Below the pieces are notes generated by a model. That model was not told where the DNA came from, ran no database searches, and worked only from the letters and a program-made list of their open reading frames with translations. From Nocardia farcinica (GTDB taxonomy: Bacteria > Actinomycetota > Actinomycetes > Mycobacteriales > Mycobacteriaceae): 64,000 nt of DNA. This document shows, piece by piece, positions 45,821 to 54,844 of the stretch; the first letter of the stretch is position 1, and each line of letters starts with the position of its first letter. The position numbers and the translations under genes are program-made. The stretch spans positions 3,286,001 to 3,350,000 of the forward strand of contig NZ_LN868938.1 of the NCBI RefSeq assembly GCF_001182745.1, in the 5' to 3' direction.

Positions 45821-47362
45821 ATGCGAACGTCTCTCGGCATCTCCGCCGGGAACGAGGTCGTCTGCTCGGCGCTCGTCGCCACCGCGCCCAACGGCGCCCA
45901 GAGCTTCGACTACCGCGTCGTCTCGGCCGACGCCGCCCATTCCGACATCGGCGATCTGGTCGCATCCTCCATCGACCTGATGACCACCCAGCTGCCCGCC
46001 CGGCAGGTACCGCACGACGTCGCGTGGCCCGCCCACCCGATCGGCGTCGGCGGCGAGGGCGGTCTCGGCCTCCAGGCCGCCGCGAGCAAACCGCCGACCA
46101 GTGTCGCCGTCGCCTACCGCAGCCGGGAACAGGCGCAGGTGATCCGCTCGGCGACCGGCAGGCAGCGCGAGCTCGAGCTGGTCCACGAGGCCACCGCGGC
46201 GCTGACCTACCTGCGCCACACCGGCCTCACCGACCGCTACGGCACCGTTGCCGTGGTCGACCTCGGCGCCACCGGCCTGAGCGTCTCGGTGGCCGAGCAG
46301 GCCGACGGCACCCTGCTGCACACCCAGCGCACCCACGCCATCAGCGGCAACGCCATCGACGACCTCATCTACCACCACCTGGTCGACCTGCACTTCGCCC
46401 GCCGCGGCACCCGCCCGAATCGCGCGATGCTGGTCAATCGCGGCCGGGCCGCCAAGGAGCATCTGTCGATCGCGCCCGCCGTCACCATCGACCACGTGGC
46501 CGGGCAGCCGCTCAAGCTCACCAGGTCCGATTTCGAGGTCCTCATCGCCGACCTGCTCGCCGACACCGCCGCGTACGTGTCCGGGGCCTTCGCCCGGTCG
46601 CCGCGCGCACCGGAGGCGGTCGCCGTCATCGGTGGCGGCGCCAACATCCCCGCGGTGGTCGAGACGCTGCGCCGCAGCCTCGACGTCCCGGTGCTGACGG
46701 TCGACGATCCCGAGGCCGTGATCGCCAAGGGCGCGGCGCTGGTGGCCGATGCCGCCCAGCCCGCCACGCTCCCGGTCGGCGCGATGGGCGCGGAATCCTC
46801 GGTGAGCACCTTCACCAAGGTCGCGGGCACTCTCGTCGGCGCCGTCGTGGTGGTCGGGCTGATCATCGGCTACGGCGTGAAGACCCTGGCCCCCACCGCC
46901 GACGACGAGGTCTCCCCCGCGGGTACCACGAGCGGTACCCGGCTGCCGGGCGCGCCCGTCGCGGTCGTGCCGACCACCGCTCCGGCTCCCACCGCGGGCG
47001 GCATCACCACCCTGGCGCCGCCCACCTCGGCCGCGCCCACCACCACCGAGCGCACCGGCGTGCCGAGCACCACCGGGTCCCCGGTCGCTCCCACCACCGC
47101 GCCGTCGACCACGCCGACGCTGCGCCCGGATCCGAACCTGCCGCCGATCCCGTTCCCCGAACTCCTCGGCCCGCTGCTGGATCGCAACGCCCCGCAGGAG
47201 CAGAATTCCGAGCCGCCGCTGTCGGAGCAGCCGGACGCGGGCAGCCCGCCCGTCACCACGTCGCCCTCGACCACGGCGCCGACGCCCACACAGGCTCCGG
47301 CGCAGTCCCGAGTCCCGTTCCCGCGCGCCGGTTCCGGCTCCGCAAGCGGGAACACCGAATAG
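45821..47362 (+). CDS. Membrane-anchored Hsp70-like ATPase-fold protein
   Basis: A 513-residue protein. Residues 1 to about 330 form a divergent Hsp70/actin-fold domain: SLGISAGNEVVCSALV at the start, LVHEATAALTYL, phosphate-2-like AVVDLGATGLSVSVAE, and adenosine-loop-like AVAVIGGGANIPAVVETL. One membrane helix follows (about 338-357, VGAVVVVGLIIGYGV), then a Pro/Thr-rich exported tail of about 150 residues. The peptide-binding domain of DnaK is missing, so a structural or signalling role is more likely than folding. A strong GGGAGG precedes the ATG. It diverges from groES-groEL1, which may mean shared stress control. Confidence 0.8.
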   Translation: MRTSLGISAGNEVVCSALVATAPNGAQSFDYRVVSADAAHSDIGDLVASSIDLMTTQLPARQVPHDVAWPAHPIGVGGEGGLGLQAAASKPPTSVAVAYRSREQAQVIRSATGRQRELELVHEATAALTYLRHTGLTDRYGTVAVVDLGATGLSVSVAEQADGTLLHTQRTHAISGNAIDDLIYHHLVDLHFARRGTRPNRAMLVNRGRAAKEHLSIAPAVTIDHVAGQPLKLTRSDFEVLIADLLADTAAYVSGAFARSPRAPEAVAVIGGGANIPAVVETLRRSLDVPVLTVDDPEAVIAKGAALVADAAQPATLPVGAMGAESSVSTFTKVAGTLVGAVVVVGLIIGYGVKTLAPTADDEVSPAGTTSGTRLPGAPVAVVPTTAPAPTAGGITTLAPPTSAAPTTTERTGVPSTTGSPVAPTTAPSTTPTLRPDPNLPPIPFPELLGPLLDRNAPQEQNSEPPLSEQPDAGSPPVTTSPSTTAPTPTQAPAQSRVPFPRAGSGSASGNTE

Positions 47363-47377
47363 TCGAGACGAACGCGC

Positions 47378-48421
47378 TCAGGCGATCTGGCTGACCGACA
47401 CCGGCAGCCCGGGATCGCTGGCCACCGTCAGCGGCGAGGGCCGTGCCCCACCCGCGATGACATGGGCCCCCAGCGCCGCGATCATCACGCCGTTGTCGGT
47501 GCACAGCCGCGGCTTGGGCACCCGCAGCGTCAAACCCGCTGCCGCGCAGCGTTCCTCAGCCAGCGAGCGGATGCGGGAGTTGGCCGTCGCGCCGCCGCCG
47601 AGCACCAGGGTGTCCACCCCCACGTCCTGGGCCGCGCGGACGGCCTTCATGGTCAGCACGTCGGCCACCGCCTCCTGGAAGGACGCGGCGATGTCGGGGA
47701 TCGGCAGGTCGGCGGTGGCGACGCCGGCGCGCTGGGCGGCCTCCACGTGGCGAGCGACCGCGGTCTTGAGGCCGGAGAAGGAGAAGTCGTAGCGCGGGTC
47801 GCGCGGCCCGGTCATGCCGCGCGGGAAGGCGATCGCGTGCGGGTCGCCGTCGCGGGCCGCGGCATCGAGCGCGGGGCCGCCGGGGAAGCCGAGTCCGAGC
47901 AGCCGGGCGACCTTGTCGAAGGCCTCGCCCGCCGCGTCGTCGACGGTGCTGCCCAATTCGACGATGGGCGCGGCCAGATCGGTCACGTGCAGCAGATGGG
48001 TGTGCCCGCCGGAGACGAGCAGCGCCACGCACGGCGGCATCGGCCCGTGCTCGAGGGTGTCGACGGCCACGTGCCCGCCGAGGTGATTCAGCGCGTAGAA
48101 CGGCACATCCCACGCCGCCGCATAGGCTTTCGCGGCGGCGACACCGACCAGCAGCGCACCCGCCAGCCCCGGCCCGATGGTGACGGCCAGCGCATCCGGC
48201 TTGGCGATGCCCGCCGCGGAGAGCGCGCGTCGCATGGCGGGCACGATCGCCTCGAGGTGGGCGCGCGAGGCGATCTCCGGCACCACCCCGCCGAACCGGG
48301 CGTGCTGGTCGACGCTGGAGGCGACCTCGTCGGCGAGCAGTTCACAGGTGCCGTCCGGACGCCACCGGACGATGCCCACTCCCGTCTCGTCGCAGGAGGA
48401 TTCGATGCCCATGACGATCAC
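47378..48421 (-). CDS. tsaD: tRNA t6A threonylcarbamoyltransferase TsaD
   Basis: A 347-residue ASKHA-fold enzyme that transfers threonylcarbamoyl to A37 of ANN-decoding tRNAs. It starts [15 protein letters not shown]; the metal-binding histidines are His113 and His117 in NHLGGH; the nucleotide loop is [10 protein letters not shown] and the C-terminal [11 protein letters not shown] is typical. The GTG start overlaps the rimI stop (GTGA). It is the last gene of the tsaE-tsaB-rimI-tsaD series and converges on the Hsp70-like gene. Confidence 0.97.
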   Translation of the reverse strand: MIVMGIESSCDETGVGIVRWRPDGTCELLADEVASSVDQHARFGGVVPEIASRAHLEAIVPAMRRALSAAGIAKPDALAVTIGPGLAGALLVGVAAAKAYAAAWDVPFYALNHLGGHVAVDTLEHGPMPPCVALLVSGGHTHLLHVTDLAAPIVELGSTVDDAAGEAFDKVARLLGLGFPGGPALDAAARDGDPHAIAFPRGMTGPRDPRYDFSFSGLKTAVARHVEAAQRAGVATADLPIPDIAASFQEAVADVLTMKAVRAAQDVGVDTLVLGGGATANSRIRSLAEERCAAAGLTLRVPKPRLCTDNGVMIAALGAHVIAGGARPSPLTVASDPGLPVSVSQIA

Positions 48422-48960
48422 GACAGCACCTCGTCGGTCTGGTTCGCGCGCCATTCGCGGCCCTGCGCGGTCAGTTCCGGCCTGCGCATGGTGTAGGCGT
48501 CGGCGCCGCTGGGGTGGTAGTAGTTCTTGCGCAGCCCGATGATGTGGAATCCGTGCTTGGCGTACAGCGCGATGGCGGGCGCGTTGTCGGTGCGCACCTC
48601 GAGGAACACCGGGCCGCCCCGTTTGCCCGCCTCGGCGAGCAACGCCTCCAGCAGCAGGGTGCCGATGCCCGCGCGGTGGTAGTCGGGGTCGACGCCGATG
48701 GTGTGCACCTCGGCTTCGGGGTGCTCGTCGTCACCGAGCAGCGCGATCCCCGCGTACCCGACCATCCTTCCGTCGGCGTCGCGGGCGGTGATGTAGCGGT
48801 TGTGCGGTCCGGCCAGCTCGGAGTGGAAGGCGACCGCCTGCCAGGGATCGTCCTCGGGGAAGAGCAGGTGCTCGAGTTCGACGCAGCGCTCGATGTCGGT
48901 GACGGTCATCGGCTCGATGTGGAAGCCCGCGGCGCGGACACTCGATTCGGCCACCGTCAC
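48418..48960 (-). CDS. rimI: Ribosomal protein alanine acetyltransferase RimI-like
   Basis: A 180-residue GNAT protein with the acetyl-CoA loop [14 protein letters not shown] near residue 95 and a C-terminal [18 protein letters not shown] segment ([25 protein letters not shown]). RimI N-acetylates ribosomal protein S18 and other N-termini. It overlaps both neighbours: its GTG sits in the tsaB stop and its stop in the tsaD start, so the three proteins are translationally coupled. Confidence 0.92.
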   Translation of the reverse strand: MTVAESSVRAAGFHIEPMTVTDIERCVELEHLLFPEDDPWQAVAFHSELAGPHNRYITARDADGRMVGYAGIALLGDDEHPEAEVHTIGVDPDYHRAGIGTLLLEALLAEAGKRGGPVFLEVRTDNAPAIALYAKHGFHIIGLRKNYYHPSGADAYTMRRPELTAQGREWRANQTDEVLS

Positions 48961-49658
48961 GCCCCCGTCCGGTCGAGCGAGCGGTAGGCGTTCTCCACGG
49001 CGTCGGGTCGGCGCAGGTACAGCGGGACCAGCGGTTCGGGTGCCACGCCGGCGAGCAGGTCCGCGGCCGCGACCCGGACCAGGCCGGCAGGCGAGGGCGT
49101 CTCGACCGGGACCACGGGGAGATCGAAGTAGTCGACGTGCGAAGCGGATCCGGCCACCGAGGTGGCACCGGCGGTATCCAGCTCGGCGGGCTTGATCACA
49201 CCCGGGCCCGCGATGCGAACTCCGTCACGGTAGCGGGCCCAATAGACTTCGCGGCGACGGGCATCGGTGACCACCAGCAGCTCACCCCCGGCGGGGAGGT
49301 CGGCGGCGGTGGTCACGTCCGCCGCGATGGCGTCGAGGCTGCACACCCCGTGTACCGGCAGGCCGAGCGCTTCACCGAAGGCCGCCGCCGTCGCCATGCC
49401 CACCCGCAGCCCGGTGAACGGACCGGGCCCGATGCCCGCGACCACCGCGGCCAGGTCGGTCCTGGAACGTCCTGCCTCGGCGAGGCATTCGAGGATCTGC
49501 GGGGTGAGGACCTCGGCGTGGGCGCGGGGATCGACCCGGACCCGCGCGGCGATGGTGCACAGCCGGGCCGCGGTGGCCGAGCCGTCCGCGGCCTGTTCCA
49601 GTTCCACCAGTCCCGCGGTAACGGCGGGGGTCGCGGTGTCGACGGCTAGTACAAGCAT
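48957..49658 (-). CDS. tsaB: t6A synthesis scaffold protein TsaB
   Basis: A 233-residue paralogue of TsaD lacking the metal site. MLVLAVDTATPAVTAGLVEL is the N-terminal ASKHA strand pair and GPGPFTGLRVGMATAAAFGEAL the family signature. It forms the heterodimer with TsaD that is needed for t6A formation. The ATG directly begins the fold. It is 44 bases downstream of tsaE and overlaps rimI. Confidence 0.95.
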   Translation of the reverse strand: MLVLAVDTATPAVTAGLVELEQAADGSATAARLCTIAARVRVDPRAHAEVLTPQILECLAEAGRSRTDLAAVVAGIGPGPFTGLRVGMATAAAFGEALGLPVHGVCSLDAIAADVTTAADLPAGGELLVVTDARRREVYWARYRDGVRIAGPGVIKPAELDTAGATSVAGSASHVDYFDLPVVPVETPSPAGLVRVAAADLLAGVAPEPLVPLYLRRPDAVENAYRSLDRTGA

Positions 49659-49702
49659 GATTGCCCCCACGATACCGGGTGGTAGCCGACCCCTTCGCGC
49701 AG

Positions 49703-50176
49703 CTACCGGCTCGGCGGCGACGGCTGCCGGTCCACCCACTCCCACACGGCGGTTCGCACCTCCGAATCGGGTTCCCTGGTGAGCCGCACCCACAGGTGCC
49801 GGTCGGTCAGATGCTCGACCACCCCGCGCCCCCACTCGACCACCACGACCGCCTGATGCAGATCGGTGTCCAGGTCCAGCGCGTCCAGCTCGTCCAGATC
49901 GCCGCCGAGCCGATAGGCGTCCACGTGCACCATCGGCACCGGCGGCGCGCCGTCGCGCGGCCCGGCCCGGTGCTGGCGGGCGATGATGAACGTCGGTGAG
50001 CTGACCCGGCCCTGCACGCCGAGCCCGGCGGCGATGCCGCGCGTCAGCGCCGTCTTGCCCGCACCGAGCGGTCCGTCGAGCACCACCAGATCACCCGCCG
50101 CCAGCTGCGCGGCGAGTTCCCGGCCGAGCGCCTCGGTGTCGGCGACGGTGGGCAGGGTGCGCTGGTGCTTGGCCAC
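49703..50176 (-). CDS. tsaE: t6A complex ATPase TsaE
   Basis: A 157-residue P-loop ATPase with GPLGAGKT at residues 35-42 and HVDAYRLGG in the switch region; it energises turnover of the TsaBD complex. The GTG start is four bases after GAAAGGAC; a GTG eight codons upstream lies before that ribosome site and is less likely. It follows the alpha/beta hydrolase on the same strand after 140 bases. Confidence 0.95.
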   Translation of the reverse strand: MAKHQRTLPTVADTEALGRELAAQLAAGDLVVLDGPLGAGKTALTRGIAAGLGVQGRVSSPTFIIARQHRAGPRDGAPPVPMVHVDAYRLGGDLDELDALDLDTDLHQAVVVVEWGRGVVEHLTDRHLWVRLTREPDSEVRTAVWEWVDRQPSPPSR

Positions 50177-50316
50177 GACCGTCCTTTCGTCCTCGTTCAC
50201 CTTCCGGGTTCGCCTTCCGGCCGCGGCCAGCGTACCCGCGGGGCCGACCGGGCCGCGCGGGGCGGGACGGCGGCCGGCGCAGCGCCGCGCGGACTCGACC
50301 GCCCCGGCCGGAACAC

Positions 50317-51399
50317 TCAGGCCGACCCGGTCCGGCCGTCGCGGCGGGACCGATCGCGCCGGAACACGCCCGCCCGCACCATCAGCCGGTGCAGCGCGTC
50401 GTTCACCAGGTCCGGGTATTGCAGGTGCGGCATGTGGGCGGCGCCGGGCAGCAGCACCAGCTCGTTGTCGGGCAGTTCGCGCGCCAGCGCCTCGGAATTG
50501 CGGAACGGCATCACCACGTCGCGGGTGCCGCCGAGTACCAGCACGGGCAGCTGGGCCAGGGTGGGCAGCGCCGCCGATTCGTCGTGCACACGAATGGCTT
50601 CCAGGAATTTCACGATCGTCTCGACCGGGGTGCGGTCGATCATGCGCGCGGTGAAGCGCGACAGCGCCGGGCTGACCGGGCCGTGGAAGGAGGTCACGTG
50701 CAGCAGCGGGGTGATGACGTGCCGTCCCGCGGTCCTGGCCGCCTGCACCAGCGCCGGTGCGGCCTCGACGGCGAGGCGGAAGCCGTCGATCACGGGATTG
50801 CGCAGCAGCTGGGTGATGCCGGTGGAGGTGACCTGCGCCGCCGAGGTGGACAGCAGCGCGACGGCGGCGACCCGGCTGCCGAACAGGGCCGGGAACTGTG
50901 CCGCGGCGGCGAGCACCGCCATCCCGCCGAGCGAATGGCCCACCAGCACCACCGGACCGCTGGGCGCGGCCGCCGCCAGCACCGCGGCCACGTCGCGGCC
51001 CAGTTGCGGCACCGTGCAGCTGTCCGTCGACGGGGTCCCGGAGCGGCCGTGGCCGCGCTGGTCGAAGAACACCAGCCGCACGCGCGGGCCCCACCGGGCA
51101 GGCAGATCGCGGCGCTGGAAGTGGAACGACTCCATGCTGTTGCAGAAGCCGTGCACGAAAACCATGGTGACGTCGGCGTTCTCGGGTCCGTGGGCGCGCA
51201 CCGCGAGCGGCACGCCGTCGGTGGCGGTGACGGTGCTCGGTTCGTCGGCTTCGAACAGGGCGAAGTCCTCGGCCACGTAGGCGTCGGGCACATCGAGGTG
51301 CAGCACCCACTGCCCGAGCCTGCGCACCACGTGGGCACCGGCGAGCGCGCCGACGAGGACAGCCGTGGCGAAGCCGCCGCGGCCGATCCGGCCGCGCAC
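50317..51399 (-). CDS. Alpha/beta hydrolase downstream of alr
   Basis: A 360-residue protein with an N-terminal hydrophobic segment (GGFATAVLVGALAGAHVV) that may anchor it, then a full hydrolase fold: MVFVHGFCNSMESFHFQ, DQRGHGRSG, nucleophile Ser in GHSLGG and His in GAAHMPHLQYP. Substrate unknown; lipid or ester cleavage at the membrane is plausible. The GTG start is one base past the alr stop, so it is coupled to alr. This gene order (alr, hydrolase, tsaE) is common in mycolic-acid bacteria to my knowledge. Confidence 0.88.
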   Translation of the reverse strand: MRGRIGRGGFATAVLVGALAGAHVVRRLGQWVLHLDVPDAYVAEDFALFEADEPSTVTATDGVPLAVRAHGPENADVTMVFVHGFCNSMESFHFQRRDLPARWGPRVRLVFFDQRGHGRSGTPSTDSCTVPQLGRDVAAVLAAAAPSGPVVLVGHSLGGMAVLAAAAQFPALFGSRVAAVALLSTSAAQVTSTGITQLLRNPVIDGFRLAVEAAPALVQAARTAGRHVITPLLHVTSFHGPVSPALSRFTARMIDRTPVETIVKFLEAIRVHDESAALPTLAQLPVLVLGGTRDVVMPFRNSEALARELPDNELVLLPGAAHMPHLQYPDLVNDALHRLMVRAGVFRRDRSRRDGRTGSA

Positions 51400-51400
51400 G

Positions 51401-52528
51401 TCAGCGGCCCGTTCCGACGTACCGGCGGACGGCCCGGCCACGCGGCGAGCAGACCACCTCGTAGTGGATGGTGCCGAGCAGGTCGGCCCACTCCTGGGCA
51501 CCCGGCACGCCGGGCCCACCGCCGAACAGCACGGCGGTGTCGCCCGCCGCCACGCCCGCGGCGTCGTCGCCGAGGTCGACGACGAACTGGTCCATGCAGA
51601 CCCGGCCGACGTTGGGGCGGCGGGCACCGCCGAGCCACACGTCGAAGCGGCCGCTGAGCGGCCGGAACACGCCGTCGGCATACCCGGCGGGTATCAGCGC
51701 GACGGTGGTGTCACGGGGAGCGATCCACTGGTGGCCGTAGGAGACGCCCTCGCCCTCGGCGACGCGTTTGACCAGCGCGACCTGCGCTTGGAAGGTCATG
51801 GCGGGCCGCAGCCCGAAATCGCCGAGTTCGGGCACGGGGCTCAGGCCGTAGACGGCGATGCCGGGCCGCACCATGTCGAAGGCCAGGTCGGGCCGGGTCA
51901 CGGTGGCGGCGGAGTTGGCCAGGTGCAGCAGTTCGGGACGCAGCCCGCGGGCGGTGGCCGCGGCGGCCGCGGCGGTGAAGCGGTCGCGCTGTTCGTCGAG
52001 GAACGGGTGTTTGGGCTCGTCGGCGTGGGCCAGGTGGGAGAACATCGCGCGCAATCGCACCGTCTTCTCCTCGACCAGCTCACCGAGCAGGTCGAGCACG
52101 GTCGGCAGCTCGTCGGCGGCGATGCCGTTGCGGTTGAGTCCGGTGTCGACCTTGAGCGTCACGGTGGCGGTGCGGCCGGTGGCGCGGGCCGCGGTGGCGA
52201 CGGCGCGCAGCTGCTCGGTGCCGGAGACGCCGATCTCGATGTCGGCGGCGACCGCGGCGGCGTAATCGGCGGACAGGGTGTTCAGCCAGCACAGCACCGG
52301 TGCCGTGATCCCCGCCTCGCGCAGTCGCAGCGCCTCGGCCACGGTGGTCACGCCCAGTTCCCGCGCCCCCGCCGCCAGCGCCGTGCGCGCCACCTCCACC
52401 GCCCCGTGGTTGTAGCCGTCCGCCTTGACGACGACCATCATCGCCGCATCGCCCGCGTACTCACGCAGGACCCGCACATTATGGGCAATCGCATCGAGGT
52501 CGACCACGGCCTCCACTTGGGCACTCAC
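51401..52528 (-). CDS. alr: Alanine racemase
   Basis: A 375-residue PLP enzyme that makes D-alanine for peptidoglycan. Lys35 in [11 protein letters not shown] binds PLP, Tyr264 in GVSYGHQW is the second catalytic base, and [11 protein letters not shown] is a C-terminal beta-domain landmark. The GTG start opens [18 protein letters not shown], the usual beginning. First gene of the run alr-hydrolase-tsaE-tsaB-rimI-tsaD. Confidence 0.97.
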   Translation of the reverse strand: MSAQVEAVVDLDAIAHNVRVLREYAGDAAMMVVVKADGYNHGAVEVARTALAAGARELGVTTVAEALRLREAGITAPVLCWLNTLSADYAAAVAADIEIGVSGTEQLRAVATAARATGRTATVTLKVDTGLNRNGIAADELPTVLDLLGELVEEKTVRLRAMFSHLAHADEPKHPFLDEQRDRFTAAAAAATARGLRPELLHLANSAATVTRPDLAFDMVRPGIAVYGLSPVPELGDFGLRPAMTFQAQVALVKRVAEGEGVSYGHQWIAPRDTTVALIPAGYADGVFRPLSGRFDVWLGGARRPNVGRVCMDQFVVDLGDDAAGVAAGDTAVLFGGGPGVPGAQEWADLLGTIHYEVVCSPRGRAVRRYVGTGR

Positions 52529-52854
52529 GTCTCCCGATCCTGCCACCCGCTGCCCCGAGTGTTGTGGGCACCTGTGCAAGTTCCCGAAGAAAAGGCAGGT
52601 CATCGGGGGTGGGTTCGGACCTCACCTGGGCTGATGGTCGGGAACGTCACAAGTGGGGGCGGTGGACGCGAGGCGAACCGGTGGCGCCCGGCCCGGCCGG
52701 GACATGGTCGGCCCGGGGCTGTGCGCGCACCGGATGGGATGCACCAGACAACTCCGCGCAATCGGCCCGACCGGTGCCTCCCCGATCCGCTCCGACGGGC
52801 GGTGACGAGGCGATCGCGGCCCACCGAACTCGCGTCACCCGGCGACCGCTGGAC
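52529..52854. other. Gap between nnr and alr
   Basis: These 326 bases between two minus-strand genes hold no coding sequence I can support and no clear hairpin. The alr promoter should lie here. The sequence has normal high GC and no long repeats. Confidence 0.45.
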
Positions 52855-54318
52855 TCATGCCGGATTCGGTTCCGCCCCCACCTCGCCCAGCGCGCGCAGC
52901 GTACGGATCGCGGCGGGCAGCTGATGCAGCAGCGGCGAGGCCGAGACGGGGGCGCCGACCGGGCCGCGGTCGTGGGCGGCCAGGGCGGCGGCGAGGGCGT
53001 GCGCCCGGGCGGCCGCGGCGGCCGACCAGGCGGGATCCCGTCCAGCGGCCAACAGCGCGCCGATGACGCCCGACAACACGTCACCCGCACCGGCGGTGGC
53101 CGCCCAGGACCCACCCGCCTCGTTGACCAACACCCGCCTGCCCGGCTGCGCGACGAGGGTCGCGCGGCCCTTCAGCAGGACGGTCACGCCCCAGCTCTCG
53201 GCCAGTTCCCGTACCGCGCCGACCCGGTCGTCACCCACCGGCCGCCCGGTGAGCCGCGCGAATTCGCCCGCGTGCGGGGTCAATACGGTCGCGGCGGCTC
53301 GTCCGCGCACCAGGTCCGGGTCGCGGGCGAGCAGGGTCAGCCCGTCGGCGTCGACCACCACGGGCAGATCGGTGGCCAGGATCTCGGCGAGCCGCTCGCG
53401 CGCGGCGGCGTCGGTGCCCGCGCCGGGACCGACCACCCATGCCTGCACCCGCCCGCTCGCACGCACGTCCGGCGCCGCGATCACCTCGGGGAAGCGGGCC
53501 AGCACCTGCTCCGCGCCGGTTCCGGCGTAGCGGACCATCCCGGAGGTGGCCGCCACCGCACCACCCGTGCACAACACCGCCGCGCCGGGATAGGTCGCGC
53601 TGCCCGCGCAGATCCCGGTGACGCCCTGGGTGTACTTGTCGTCGGCCGGCCCCGGAACCGGCCAGGCCGCACCGATCAGCGCGGGCGCGAGCGCGGCCAG
53701 CCGCGGCTCGGGCAGCCGTAATCCGATGTCCACCAGTTCGATTCGCCCACACCACGGGGCGGCCAGTACGTGCACCGGCTTGTACGCGCCGAACGTCACC
53801 GTCACCTCCGCGCGCACGGCGGGCCCGGTCACCACGCCGGTGTCGGGATCGACGCCGCTGGGCAGATCGGCCGCGACGATGGGCGCGTCCACCTCGGCGA
53901 CCAGACGTGCCGCCGCCGGTCGCAACGGCCCGCGCCCGGAGATGCCGACGATGCCGTCCACCACCAGGTCCGGCTCCCCGAGGTCGGTCCGCACCCGGCC
54001 GCCCGCCCGGCGCAAGGCCGCCAGACCGGCTCGGTGGGCTCGATCCGGGTCCAGCAGCACCGCGGTCACCGCCACCCCGCGCGCCCGCAGTTTCGCCCCC
54101 GCCCACAGCGCGTCGCCACCGTTGTCCCCCGACCCCACCAGCAGGGTCACCGCCCGTCCCGCGATCCCGCCGGTCCGCTCGCGCAGTTCCTCCGCCACCA
54201 CCCGTGCCAGCCCGTGCGCCGCGCGCTGCATCGGCACACCGGCAGGCACCCGGGTGAACAGTTCCGCCTCGGCCGCCCGCACCTCGTCGGCGGTGAAATA
54301 GCCGTGTCGACCGGACAT
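52855..54318 (-). CDS. nnr: Bifunctional NAD(P)H-hydrate repair enzyme Nnr
   Basis: A 487-residue two-domain enzyme. Residues 1 to about 210 are the YjeF_N epimerase (FTADEVRAAEAELFTRVP; VGSGDNGGDALWAGAKLRARG; DLPSGVDPDTG). The C-terminal ADP/ATP-dependent dehydratase has PHAGEFARLTG, VLLKGRATLVAQPG and the catalytic AGAGDVLSGVIGALLA. Together they repair damaged hydrated NADH and NADPH. ATG chosen because SGRHGYFTADEV is the usual domain start. It diverges from the cupredoxin gene. Confidence 0.95.
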   Translation of the reverse strand: MSGRHGYFTADEVRAAEAELFTRVPAGVPMQRAAHGLARVVAEELRERTGGIAGRAVTLLVGSGDNGGDALWAGAKLRARGVAVTAVLLDPDRAHRAGLAALRRAGGRVRTDLGEPDLVVDGIVGISGRGPLRPAAARLVAEVDAPIVAADLPSGVDPDTGVVTGPAVRAEVTVTFGAYKPVHVLAAPWCGRIELVDIGLRLPEPRLAALAPALIGAAWPVPGPADDKYTQGVTGICAGSATYPGAAVLCTGGAVAATSGMVRYAGTGAEQVLARFPEVIAAPDVRASGRVQAWVVGPGAGTDAAARERLAEILATDLPVVVDADGLTLLARDPDLVRGRAAATVLTPHAGEFARLTGRPVGDDRVGAVRELAESWGVTVLLKGRATLVAQPGRRVLVNEAGGSWAATAGAGDVLSGVIGALLAAGRDPAWSAAAAARAHALAAALAAHDRGPVGAPVSASPLLHQLPAAIRTLRALGEVGAEPNPA

Positions 54319-54421
54319 GAGCGCTCGCCTCCACGATTCGATCGGGCCCTGCGTCGGGCCCGCCACACCGCGCGAGCCGCGGATCCGGACATTACCCGCC
54401 CGGCGACTACGCTCGACGAAT

Positions 54422-54841
54422 ATGCCGACCCTGCACCGTGGCCTGTCCGCCCGCGTCGTTGCCGCCCTCGCCCTGACCGCGTCGATCGCGCTGGCCGGAT
54501 GCGGTTCCGACGCGTCGGAGTCCGCACCGAGCAGCACTTCCGCCCTCACCACCAGCGCCCCCGCGACCTCCGCCCCGGCAGGCCCGTCCAGCGTCACGGT
54601 CACCGTCGACGACATGACCTTCTCCCCCGAGAACATCACCGTCGGCGTCGGCGACACCGTGACCTGGAAGTTCTCCGACAGCGCGCCGCACTCCGTGCAG
54701 GGCATCGGCGACAAGGCGATGGGCATCAACAGCCCGATCCTGGACAGCGGCGAATGGAGCTACACCTTCACCGTGCCCGGCACCTTCCGCTACCTGTGCA
54801 CACTGCACCCGCAGATGCGCGGCAGCGTCACCGTCGAGTAA
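54422..54841 (+). CDS. Cupredoxin lipoprotein (amicyanin/plastocyanin-like)
   Basis: A 139-residue exported blue-copper protein. The signal peptide ends in a lipobox with Cys27 (LAGC), followed by a Ser/Thr/Ala-rich linker and a cupredoxin domain. Copper ligands are His90 (APHSV), Cys126, His129 and Met132 (CTLHPQM, the amicyanin spacing). It is probably a surface electron carrier or copper buffer. It stands alone, convergent on glmS with only three bases between stops. Confidence 0.9.
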   Translation: MPTLHRGLSARVVAALALTASIALAGCGSDASESAPSSTSALTTSAPATSAPAGPSSVTVTVDDMTFSPENITVGVGDTVTWKFSDSAPHSVQGIGDKAMGINSPILDSGEWSYTFTVPGTFRYLCTLHPQMRGSVTVE

Positions 54842-54844
54842 TCG

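Noticed and set aside
52529..52854. Small gene or gadB remnant between nnr and alr
   Set aside because: No fragment resembling glutamate decarboxylase or any other family was found in the translated frames.
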